Below, piece after piece: positions 49,601 through 61,060 of a stretch of DNA of 64,000 nt. A program made the translations under genes and the position numbers. Numbering within the stretch: the first letter of the stretch is position 1; each line of letters opens with the position of its first letter. Under the pieces are notes generated by a model. The model ran no database searches and was not told the DNA's origin. It saw nothing but the letters and a program-made list of their open reading frames with translations. This stretch comes from Centropus unirufus. Its lineage: Eukaryota; Chordata; Aves; Cuculiformes; Centropidae. The stretch is from positions 3,124,620-3,188,619 of the forward strand of contig VYZI01000021.1 of assembly GCA_013397695.1 (NCBI GenBank), in the 5' to 3' direction.

Positions 49601-51309
49601 AAGTTATCTGTGCATACAATACAGACTTTCCCCAGAACCTTGCTTCCTAAGTAACATTTCAGTTTTGGGGAACAGACAACTCCCTCCCCATGGGAAGTTG
49701 TTTTGTAGGACCAAAAATGATCAAGCTACAGGATGCGGGAGGATCCTACCTCCATTATGGGACTGACTTCCTCACTGTCCAAGGAGGCAACTTCTCACCA
49801 TCTTTCCATCAGGAGTAAGGAATGGAGTGACAAGTAATCCTTTAGACCTCCCTAAAGAAATGGATTTTGCAAGGGCGAAGCGATGCCAGCTTGCAGCCCT
49901 GCACTCATGGCAAAGCAGGGATACAGATCTCTTATCAGAAGGTTGAGTGTTCATAACTTCCCTCATATGGGGGCTCAGCAGGAGTAAAGAGTAAAGGAAG
50001 AAGAGGGAGGGCTTGCCAGTAGAAAACTGTGATGGTGAGCCCTTTGCAGCCATCTGTCTGGTGGCACCTGAGGGCCATGAGTCAACATTAGAGGTCCGAA
50101 GACGTCATGGAGGTGCACCAATATATGACCCTGGGGCAAGGAACTGCTTTCCAGCAGTCAAGAGTCTAAGTCTGCAAAGAAACCCTCCCTGTACTGACTT
50201 TGCAGGAGAAGAGGCTTTCTGAGCCTACACTTGCCAAGGCAGCAGCTGATCTCCACTCTGTGGCAGCCAGCTTGATTTTCAGAAGGTGGGAGGCTTAGCA
50301 CTTGCTGGAAATGAGACCCATGTAAGTTGTCATGACAGCAATCACCTTGAAAGATTTAGGCCACACTGTCTGGTTAGCCGGCCATTTCCCTAGCAGTCAC
50401 ATTTATCAACCCCCAACAATTTCCTCCCCTTCAAAAAGCTGTTTATTTTCTGATCTTCCCATGAAAGTTAAGGTGTCGCATTACTTAATATTACTGCTCC
50501 TCCAAACTTCTCCCACTTTTGGCCCACACAAGGCAGAGGATAACCCCTTTCCAGTATCACTTATCAAAAACACAGAGTGAAGGAGGCACCACACAATTCA
50601 ACTTTAACATTAATCTTCCCACTGGCTTCTCATTACTTTGCCAATAAGATGATCTTCCTCACACCACATTTCGATATATTTGACATCTGTCATAAAACGC
50701 GGGTCACACACATCTGTCTTCTGGTAAAATGAGTCATCCTACAGAGACCCATACTACACTGTTCGGGTCTTGCTAGAAATAATTATTGACATATTGTCAA
50801 CACATCCAGCCTACTGTATTAATAGGAGTCATAAATTACCAGCCTTTTTTCTTCTCTCTACATAGCAAGGAAATGAGGTGACACACAGGAAGAAAGCAGG
50901 TACATGGCATCTGGATGATGGATCCAGGCATGGTCATTCATTACTCTCTAGAATCTTCTCATGATTTAATCAGTTTTAAGAGCTTAACTAGTTCCAGAAA
51001 TTATTCAGAACCAGTAAAGACTTCACATTGTTTCCAGCGCCATACAGGCTATGATCTCCCATCAAAACAAAACCCAGCTACTAAATCCCCAAAACTTGTA
51101 GCAAATAAGCAGTAGCTAATTAAGGGACAGAGGTTACAGACAGAAGTTGGACTGCCCTCAGTGTAACGACATTGTCTGCATTGAAGTTTAACCTGTACTT
51201 CACACTTGTTGGAAAAGACAGCTACAACTTCTCTGTTTCACCATACATATGCAGTGCTCCCTAGTCGATTCCATGAACATCTTTGGTATACTTTAGGTTA
51301 TTTCCCTGC

Positions 51310-51327
51310 TTTTTTTTTTTTTTTTTT
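51310..51327. repeat. T18 homopolymer
   Basis: Eighteen T residues after TCCCTGC and before GTAATGTG, the longest homopolymer in the window. On the minus strand this would be a poly-A tail, but the sequence at higher coordinates (upstream on the minus strand) shows no LINE or processed-transcript signature that I recognise. Confidence 0.9.
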
Positions 51328-54300
51328 GTAATGTGTAGGATTCCATAGCTAAAGGAGAAAGAACAGTGATTATAGGCATAGGTAGAGGAGATGAATAGGC
51401 ATCCCCAGTGGTAAGCTCCTGCAGAGCAGTCACTGGATTTAAACACCACTGCAGGTCCTTCCTGGGGTTTCTAAAGGGGATTCGGTTGCAACCTACTTGC
51501 AGTTTAGGGTATCACAGATTCTCTTTGCTCCACATATTGGTATCAGAGGCACAAGGTCAGTGTGGTTAAAGCATCTTCCTGTTGACCCAGAAAGAGGAGT
51601 GCAACCTCTATGTTAGAGCCTCGACTAGGCTGTAATCAGTACCTGGGAAGTTAGGGATAGACATCACATGATGTTCTGCTCCATCAGCTACACAAAAAGA
51701 CCATTAGGCTCGGGTGATTAAGGTATGCCAATCTACATCCAGGCAGGCTTTGACCTTAGCCTTTAGCAGGGGAATAGTATGATGTGCAGCATTCTACCTT
51801 TGCTCTCTGGAGTGAGGGCTGTGGTTGCCTTCTTAAAGACGAGGGAAAAGAGGGACCACCTTGAGGAGGAGGTTTGTTTTGTGCCAGCAGCCCTCTGAAG
51901 GTTGCTATGCTAGAGAAAAAGAAGTCCCACCTGCAGGAAGACTTTGGCATAAGGTTATGATAAGTACAGGAAAAGGGGAGATCCACTGAATGTCACCTTC
52001 ACATGGCAGATGTGTTGTGGGAGAATAATCCTTGCACAAATCCAGCACAGATCCTGAACCTTGGGTTCAGTGCCAAAACCTCAAATCTATTTGTGCAACC
52101 TTCATTCGTTTTTGTACAACCCCATCTGGGATGACACCAAGAGTGGGTTATCAAGGCAGAGAAGGAGGTGCACATCTCAGTGGTATTGTGCAAGCCCTGC
52201 AGTTGCAAAAATGTCACTTCAGTATTTTACGTTTTTAGCCCTTCCATATATACAGGAGCACTGAGAGCACCTTAAACTAATTAATATGCTGCTCTGTATC
52301 TTTGTGCATTACCTTTCTTTTCCCCCTTTGATTCACATAAAATTATTTTTAGAAAAGGGAAAAAAGGTGGTTTTTTTTTAAAAAAAAGCAATGAACTGAA
52401 GTCTGGCACTGCTCTTCTGCTCTGTTCATAACCTCAACAGTGTATTAGGTTTGTGGGGAGGTGGAGGAGGAAGAAAACGAGGGAGTGCCCACTCCCTTCT
52501 CCCCTTGCTCACCCCAAAACCTCCTAGGTCCTCAAGAATTTACAACTCTCTTCCTTCCACCCTGCCCCTCAAAAAAGCCTGATGGTTATATTCACAAAAT
52601 CCCGCTATGTACTTCTGAGCTGTGTTCTGTGCACTTTACATCATTTCTGTATATGAAAGATGTTACTACAAAGCTGCTTGTTTTTATGGGATACCTATGG
52701 GTGGCACATACCTGGGCTGTTGACTTGGTGGCACTTCTAGCCATACACTGTAGGCACCATGTGATGGCATAGGCAGATCAGGTACTCGGGCCGGGTGTTG
52801 AGTTCTTGGGCAATTCTGGGCCAAGAAAAGTGACCTGAAGAGGCCATTTTAAATCCTGCTAATTACAGCATCCCTGAACTTGCTCTAGTTTTTTTTCCAG
52901 GTTGAATTTAGCAAAGGTAAGAGTGCAAATAAGCCACTCATGCTTTTCTGCTTGGGCACTGAGCTCTGACACACCAGAGAATATGGTCTTCCATTATTAA
53001 CTTTGGCAGCATTTAAATTAAGTAATATCTTGACAGGGGAAAGGAAGGGAATGGAGGGCCCTGGGAATCTATTTTTTCTCCTGTTTAATTGTATTGCATT
53101 TGATGTGTTCCAAAAAACACTGGAATATCTGCTCTTCAGAGACCAAAAGAAAGAGTTTATAAACCCCCACTAGTTGAGGCAGTTTGGCAGCACATAGAAG
53201 GATAGAGAATCATCTGTCCAGGGAAATCCACCCCCCATTTCTCCCAGCCTTCTTTCAGCTGGTGCATGCAAGATGTTCCTGCTCACTTCATCCTTGAACA
53301 TTTAAACATTTTTAGGACCACACACCTACAGTGCATTATTTGCTGGGCTTTCTAAGCCAAAATCCCATGTGTGCGCATGTGTATCTGTGGGTGGGAATGG
53401 CTGGATAATGTTACCATGATAGCTGATGATAATGTTTCTACCAATTGTTAAGCTTCCTAAGTCTCCGCTTTGTGAATGTTTCAGAGTATCATTTTCTGAA
53501 AAACGCAGCCTTCTTTGCCTAGGGAAAGGTAAGAGTCAATAATGTGTTCATGAGAGATTATCTAGGAGCTTCTGATTTACTCCAGAGAAAAAAGTCTCCC
53601 TTATACAAATGCGCCTTTCTAAACACTTCAGGGGTCACACGGTTCACCGCAGGATTGTGTCGGTGCAGCCATAAAATAAGGTGACAGTTCAAGCTGTCTC
53701 GGACTAGCAGTGTAGCAGGTACTGCAGAAACACAGATGTGGTGTAGTCTGAGCTGTTCAAAAGCAGCTGCTTGCTTGTGAGCGCTCTGCTTTTAGTCCAA
53801 ATAGACACTAGGAAAATGTGTGAGAGACAAGGGTGTTTCTTCAGTGTTTCAGGGGAAAAAAGTGTGGGAGGAAAGATAAAGTTGATGAGTCAAAATGCTA
53901 ATTCCCTTCAGACCTGCAAAGTCAGTAAGAGTCACTTCACTTTCCTCTTAACATGCAAAGCTGGGTGAAGTTAGAACAAAGGAAGATGGAAAAAAAACTA
54001 GTTTTTTCATATAGCAAGTTTAAGGAAGACTAAAAGAAATAACAATGCTCCTGGTGTAAGGACAAAAGCAAAAGAAATCTATTATTCCGTATAACATACT
54101 ATTTACCTCAGAATACTTACTTAATCCTTAGCTTCTGGGAAGTCCTCTGCTCATCTTTTTTCCACTTCCTCTGCCATGGTGACTTTTCTGGCCTGTAGCA
54201 TGCCTTGAACAAAGCATGGTATTCTCTGGGACTTTGTTAAAAATACTATTTAAGACCAACTTAAGGCCCAACTCTTCAGACTTTATCATGGGTTTCCTTC

Positions 54301-57300
54301 ATATTTTCCATCAGTTCCTCCTCTGAATCCACTACATCAAGGTACAAAACTCTTGTTTTGATCTAAGACATTTAGAAGTTGGACTGCTCCCCAGCGATTC
54401 CCTACACTCGGTTATTTTTGTCCTGAATCAGTCAAACCTGAATGTCACCTTCTCTGTCACCCCTTGAAACCCTCCATTGCACTCGTATTCTGCAGCACAC
54501 AGAAAATCACCATCTTAGACTTCTTGCTTATGATCTGCTCATCACATTCACAAAATTGTACACTTTATACCATTTGCTAAAGCATTTTTTTTGTCTTTCC
54601 AGTTTTCCATGCCTCTCTTATACAATGCTTTCTGCTTTCTTACCCCTTTAAGTCTGCTCCAAAATCCAGTAAGTTACAGGGTAGGAGTGAATTACTGATT
54701 TGCAAGGCTTTATTGACCAAGCTCTTATCCCACCAATTCTTTTGAGGTTGAGATTCATATGATACAATTAACCTTAAATTCAGTCCTCAGCTTTCTCTAA
54801 TTCTAGTTATGTTACTCAGCAGTTTTGCACCTCAAGCTCTACATGAAGGGTCTGGCTAGCCCTGGAGCAGAGAACTTCTGTGAGAGGTAATTTAGAAATG
54901 TAAGTGTGTTGTTAGGGTGTTTAAATTTGCCATAAAAGAGAAAATTCCTGTAGATTCAAAATTCAAAACGAGTTGAAAAATCACAGTTGTAGATATTTGT
55001 AGATTTCATGATGCTGAAGAGTTCTTACTTTAATAAAATTGTCTGCATTCTTCTGTAAAATAAACAATAAAAATTATACTGTTCCCATCACCATGTTAGG
55101 CTCCCGTACTCTTATCCTGAGAGGTCCCCTGGCTTGAAGGAGCACTCTTTCTTCTGGAGAGCACTGAAGAAATAGCTTATACAAAAAGTCAGCCTATGTA
55201 CAACAGGGAGAAAAAAAAAAAAGCAGTAAGGAAAAGTGAAGCAATAGCAATGAATCATGCATTTCATTTGGAAAGCAGAGATCGCTAGTTTTGTTTATCT
55301 TTTGTGTGAACAAGTTCTGAGGTCTGAGTTCCTATATTTTTTTAAAGTCCCATCCCCCATCACGGCAAGCCTCCTGCTCCAGCTGACAGTCTCATTGTCC
55401 CCATGGCTGTCGTGGAAAGTCATGATAGATGGCTACACCATGACCCTTTTAGGAGGTGCGTGTTCATATTATGCTCAGAGACTTTTTTTGATCAATAGTC
55501 AATTCAAACCTTTTCACTTATGTGCACGCACAAATATATTTATGTTTATAATATATGTAAGTATAACTAAGCGGCTGGAGAGTTGTTAAGATGAGCAAAA
55601 CTACTTTGATAGATTTCAGCTCTTCGGAACTCAAAGCAGCAGAATCTCATGAGTAAATGTGGTCATTTGCAGTATGCAAAATATTTTTTTAATATTTTAG
55701 TCAAAGGGAGAACAGCCAGAATATTTTGATTGTGGGGAGCACAGAGACTTGAAATAACTAGGTTTTGATACTAGCCATATTGCACTTCACTTTTTCTCAG
55801 CATAGAATGCCAGCCTGTTTCTTCAAATTAAGACAATATGCTTATAGTGATGAACCTTATTGGCCATCTATCTTCCTTTTGTAATCTGGCTCTCATCAAG
55901 CTGAAATGAAGCCATTTCTTCTGACTGTGGCTGATTAAACACAGAGTAAACCTAGATCTCTGAGGAGGCTCTAATGATTCTCCACAGGCCTAGTGTCAGC
56001 CCGGCACCTGCAGCATTCAGCTTCCCCGTTTCGATCATAAAATGAAGCATCTGTTACAGAGAAGTGTTATCTTTTTATCATCGATGGTATCTTTCTGTTT
56101 GAATTCACCTACCCCATTTGGTATAAATTACAGCCATTTCATATGTAATGAATGGTCACACAGGATGCACTCTGGTTATTGGGGGTTAAAAGGGCACAAA
56201 ATCCTTTTACTAGACCTTTATTTAACTTGGTGAAAGTTAAGACTATATGGCTTGTGTAAAACCCTCTTTCCTACAACAAACAGGAGGAAATACTTATCAC
56301 AGCTTAATGCTGAAGCATTTTGATATTGCTTATCTAAACACTGGACTTTGAGGTTTTTGGAAGCAATTTCTGGGAAAACATTATTAGTTGGAGGGAAAAG
56401 AAACAGAGCAACATGTCCATGCCAAAGACATTTCTGTCTTGATAACTTGATTAACTGTAAGTCTGAAATGTAAAATTAAGCAAGATGTTTTTGCTGGGAA
56501 GGGTAGTTCCCAACTTCAAACCTGCTGTAAATCCCACAGAAGTCAATTGGCATATTTTGAATTATTTCAACAGTGTTTGTTTGGATCAGGATGAAGATCA
56601 GCTAGCTGTTTACAATTTGTGTGGTCCGCATGTTCCTTTATAGTTTGCCTTCTCCAGTTTTTCATCTAAGCTGAAACTTTCATCTTCCTCGTAGAAATAA
56701 TTTCTTTTTGGTTGATGGGGATTTGGGGCGTAATATAGCCAAGCATTTAATTGTCTCATGACTACAATACAAACAGCCTAGACAACTTTACATCTCAAAG
56801 AATGAAATAAGATCTTCCGAAGATCCTAACTCAAAAGTAAAACTTTGCTCATTGCTCCTTGAAGCACTAGCAGGACTCATGGAAATGAAACAGTTGTAAA
56901 GCAGCTGAATAATTCCATCTACTAAGTTGTAGCTACAGGATACAGGGGTGAGAGGAACAACTGCACAGGAGTCTTACTGGTCTCATGAATCTGACAGATG
57001 TTGTTGCTACATAACAGCCACTTAAACAGCATGCAAATATTTCAACTAAGAGGTGGCCTTCTGTGTTTGATGTTGCAAATATAGACGAAGTCTTCAGTGA
57101 CCTAGAGAACAGCATAGAGATACTTTAATGTAGCTCTCTGAGGCATTGGTATGAGACCATTTGGAGGAGCGCCACCTATTTCTTGGCAAATTCTTGGGGT
57201 GTAGAATCATTGAGGTGTTAGATTAAATTGGGATAGGAAAGGCAGTTGTAGCACAGAGCATTTCATTCTACTCACAGAAGGCCATGTTCTGAATAGGACA

Positions 57301-58429
57301 CGTCACCGCTGAAGTCACTATGGTCCACAGCTCAGCACAGTTCAGTAGCCTCCCCAGGCTTCACATTTCTCCTGCATGAGGAATGTCAATATGTTGCCTA
57401 CCCCACCAGGATTGCCTGAGATTACTTTTCTTCATGTTTGTTAGCAGGTATAGAAAATGCAAAGGACATGAAGTAGTCTTGTCAATGTTCTGTTGAATTA
57501 CAGATGTTGAACTGTCAAAAAGGAAATTGTAATCACAAAGGCAAGTATAACTACAGTCTTCCTGGTGGATCATTTGCCTAGTTATTTTTCATAACACATT
57601 ACAGGTGGAATTATTCTACAGCATAAAACTTAAAAGCATATATTTTATTGTCAGGTTTAAAGTTTCAAGTACCTGTTATCTACAGTGAGACTGGGGTTAC
57701 ATAATGGCAGGAGGAAAAAAAAATCATTCTTGTGAAAACAAGAAAGAGTGAACAATTTTGTACCACCATGAATTTTCATGATCATTTTGCAGGCCTGTGT
57801 TACGTGTCCACTTTCTGCTGATCCATTCTGTAGCAAGCAATATCATATTGTCCTACCACAAGAGCACGCTTGTTATTCAAAATAATTAGGACATGAGTCA
57901 TCTTAGTATCATAGTTGGCATTAGTGATATATGGGGCTGATGACTGATGAGTCCAATGAACGTTTGACTCATGTAGACTTAAAATATGCAGCCGAAAAGC
58001 TGAGTTAATTCAGAAGAGACGCAGAGTAGCAGTGATAGCATCTTGTAAAAGCAAGATCCAAGACAAGTAGAAATGAAGTAACACTAGTGATGAAAACAGC
58101 TGAGGTCTTTGGATTTCTCAGAGCAGATGAAAAATGGAAGAACTTTTTCATTTTAAAAAATTCAAAACTCAAGTGTTTTCTCCTTGACAAGGTACAAAAT
58201 GTAATAATTTTTTTTTCTAATGTTTACACGATACTTTTGTAAGTGCTGGAATTGGTTTTTGTTCCTGTCCATTTCCTTTCATTTTTCTCTTTTGTTATTT
58301 TAGTTCAATAAGTGAATTGTATCCAGAATTTCAGTTCGGTTTGGAAAAGTGATAATAGCAGAAAGAAAAATGAAACTACTTCAGCCACTTTAGAGAGTTT
58401 CAGTTTTCCTTTTCTCCCCTCTGTAAATT
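51328..58429. other. Non-genic stretch
   Basis: No gene is supported over about 7.1 kb. It holds an A12 run (55211-55222), a micro-exon-like signal (52901-52916, see findings) and open frames of up to 110 codons (55257-55589, plus) with no recognisable domain. The T+C-rich tract at about 54420-54660 encodes low-complexity frames only. Confidence 0.5.
55211..55222. repeat. A12 homopolymer
   Basis: Twelve A residues after CAACAGGGAG. No associated element recognised. Confidence 0.85.
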
Positions 58430-58640
58430 CTCCAAAGTGAAGATTTGGAAGAACTAGTCTGAAAATAGGAAAAATAGGGAGAAGGTTGGTGAATGCAAAA
58501 GGAGAAAAAAGAAGAATGATGGAAAAAATCCAAACCACTACAAATTCCCTTAGAGGGAAAAAAATAGAATAAAAAATAGGAAATAGATGTTTAATATTTA
58601 TTTCAAAGAAAATATGGAAATAGGAAAATCTTAAAAGAAG
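58430..58640. repeat. Purine-rich low-complexity tract
   Basis: About 200 bases of strongly A+G-biased plus strand (repeated GGAAAAA, AAAAGAAGAA and AGGGAGAAGG words). This bias accounts for the 123-codon Phe/Leu/Ile-rich minus frame at 58305-58676, which is therefore not called as a gene. Confidence 0.65.
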
Positions 58641-60857
58641 ATTTTGCTTTATTCTCTTCTTGTGGATACCAACCATTTCCCTGTCAGCAACTGTCTAATT
58701 GACCAACACAATTAACATGTGGCAACTATTTTCAACTGTATTTAGCCAAATCTGCTGCTGTGTTTCAGGCATAAGGAAGGTTTCTACTGCCTAGTAGCTG
58801 CCTGATTTTTTACCAGCTTTGCCATGGGATCTAACAAAATCCATTACACCTTAAATGGCTTTGACTTAGTTTTAAGAGTAACAGTGTTTCACTCTAACTA
58901 TGTTTTAGGGCAATATCAAGGTATAAATGTGTGTCAGATACAATTCATTTTGAACGCCAGCTTCTATAAGGGCTTCCATTACGTATCCCAGTCAAAAAGA
59001 TGGCCCAAAATCAAGTATCTTCAAAGCTGCTTCATAGAATAAAGTAATAAGAACTTGTATTTCAGCAGCTGGACACCCTGAGGGCAGACAGAAAGCCATT
59101 AGAGCCAGAAAGTCCAGTTAGTGGTTTCCTCCTCCTGGGGATAGCTTTGGATGTGGCAAGGATGCTCCCCACCTTTGTGCTAGATCCAAGTGTTGACTCT
59201 TGTTTGAGTTAACAGGCTATAAAGCAGTGGAGACCATCACAAGGTGCATATTAACTGGTGACTGTAAAATGTAAAGGGACTTGTTTCTATCTGACACCTC
59301 AAATAGAAACCTAATTTGCAATATATCCAAAATAAACATTTAAAAATTGGGATAACAATACATTGGTGTCTCCCCAACAATTCAAAAAACCAAAATATCT
59401 AATCAAAAGCTTAATGTTAAAAGATTTGAAATCTCTGGAACCAGTCTCAGCCTTATAATTAGCCATATAGCACAGTGCTCCCCTAGAAAAAAAATCTGAC
59501 AATTACAATCTTTTTACATGAAAAAACAAATAGTGACTCGATCATATTTGTCATCAAGTATCTTCCTGCCATAAGATTTTTGTCTTTGCTGGTTCAGATG
59601 CTCTAATATATATAGCTCGTATATAATGGTGTCTGTAGAGGCTCCTTTAACAGACAGAGGCCATTCAATGCTTTTTTTTCCAGCCATCAAATCATTTTGT
59701 AGTTATTCTGGGTCCGGCAGGGGGAGGAAACAGTTAGAATGAAATATCAGAGGTGGCTACCAACTTATGGGATTGTGAAGAACAATATGTGAAAAATGTT
59801 GTGATCACCACAGATGAAAGAACTTTGAGATGAAATTGGTCTTTCACGGTAATATCAGTTCGCTTCATCAACAACAACGTATCTGGACAATGCACCAGTG
59901 TCATTGACTTTCACCATTTTAAAGGGCTTTAATACTGATTACTGCACAGTGAACAAAAGCTTTTCTTATGAGAAGTATGAAAAGGTTGATTATGTGTACA
60001 TTACGGCTGAAAATGGATCAGACAAGTAGTAAGTTATGAAAGTATGAACACAAGAGAATAAAACCATTCACTGGGCTTGAATTACTTTAGTTTATCTTCT
60101 TAGGACTGAATTGTGGCTGTGGTCTTTTGCAACTCAAATAAAAAGCATAGATCAAGATGAGATAAAGATAATCGAGTACTGCCAGCATTAGGCAATAAAA
60201 TCAGTAGCTGGAATGGAAGAAAGCCTTGATAACTACACAAAAGTAAAATTAAAAGTTACAGTAATATAGGCAAAAGTTCTCTGTAGCTACTGCAGTCAAG
60301 TAAATTAGTCTCCAAGACAATGAAAAGATAAAAGCATCTGGTCTAGCATTTCCTTTTAAAGATGTTTGGAACTGAAATTATTGTGGCCAGCTTAAAAGAT
60401 TGTCTCGGATGTTCCAGTTAAACATGGTTTGAATGCTTCCGGAGCATGAGAGTAACAACTTTCATATTAAGGCCCACACAGGAGGATAAACTTCATTCAA
60501 AACTCAAAGTTCTGCTTTACACTGAGGGAAAAGAAAAACCCTCTTATTAAACAAAGCAGTTTGTTTCTCAAAAAACAATTAGCCAAGGTGCTCTACAGAC
60601 ATGTTTCTTTCCATATCTTGCAAAGAAACTTGAGTTTTAATTACTTTATGCATGTTTTAGCGTGAAAGAGGAAACATAACCATCACTGTAAGGATGTGAC
60701 ATCAATATTTGTGTTGGCGGGAAAAGCTCACACCTCAGGAGGAGCACAGCTGGGTCTGCAGGGTTGAGTAGAGTTTGCAGGTTAGCAATCAGGGAAAAGA
60801 AAAAACAAAACATAATTTCCTTTAAAAACTATATTTTTGCTTTAAAAGTCACAATTG
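58641..60857. other. Non-genic stretch
   Basis: No gene or recognised repeat. The 72-codon plus frame at 58824-59042 has no domain and no convincing splice context. Confidence 0.5.
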
Positions 60858-61060
60858 AAAAAAAAAAAAAACATGGAAGCCTCAGCATTATTCCTGTGGA
60901 AAAAAACTCACACTTTTCAGAAAAAAAAAAACTAAATTAAATTTTAGCCATTACAACAACGGGTCAATTCCAAAAGTTGAAAGTACATTTCTGGCAGTGT
61001 AAAAGGATAATAGAGGGCAAAAAAAGAATTACAACACTCTAGTATTACTGAAAAAAAAAA
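60858..61060. repeat. Cluster of A-tracts
   Basis: Four or more A-tracts within about 200 bases: A14 at 60858-60871, A7 at 60900-60906, A11 at 60921-60931, A7 at 61019-61025 and A10 at 61051-61060. The intervening sequence is not repeated, so this is not a tandem array. Confidence 0.8.

Larger units (their letters stand above)
38811..51309. other. Non-genic stretch
   Basis: No gene is supported over about 12.5 kb. It holds a TA microsatellite (40193-40207), an imperfect hairpin (40944-40984), an A13 run (46667-46679), a 120-codon minus frame (46196-46558) without recognisable domain, and a CNE-like block at about 47480-47700. The 42-44.4 kb part is especially A+T-rich and contains no open frame of note. 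G+C-richer patches at about 45230-45500 and 50030-50250 carry short frames on both strands without recognisable products. Confidence 0.5.

Noticed and set aside
54420..54660. Pyrimidine-rich stretch resembling an old interspersed repeat
   Set aside because: No ordered set of consensus words could be matched; low complexity is sufficient explanation.
56500..56600. AGAAGTCAATTGGC ... GGATCAGG, resembling a palindromic sauropsid MITE
   Set aside because: Only short words match and no inverted-repeat symmetry could be drawn.
57203..57225. GTAGAATCATTGAGGTG, resembling a CR1 3' terminus
   Set aside because: The similarity stops after about 17 bases; the expected GGAAAAGACCTC-type continuation is absent.
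58305..58676. 123-codon hydrophobic frame on the minus strand
   Set aside because: Explained by the purine-rich plus strand (58430-58640), whose complement encodes Phe, Leu and Pro.
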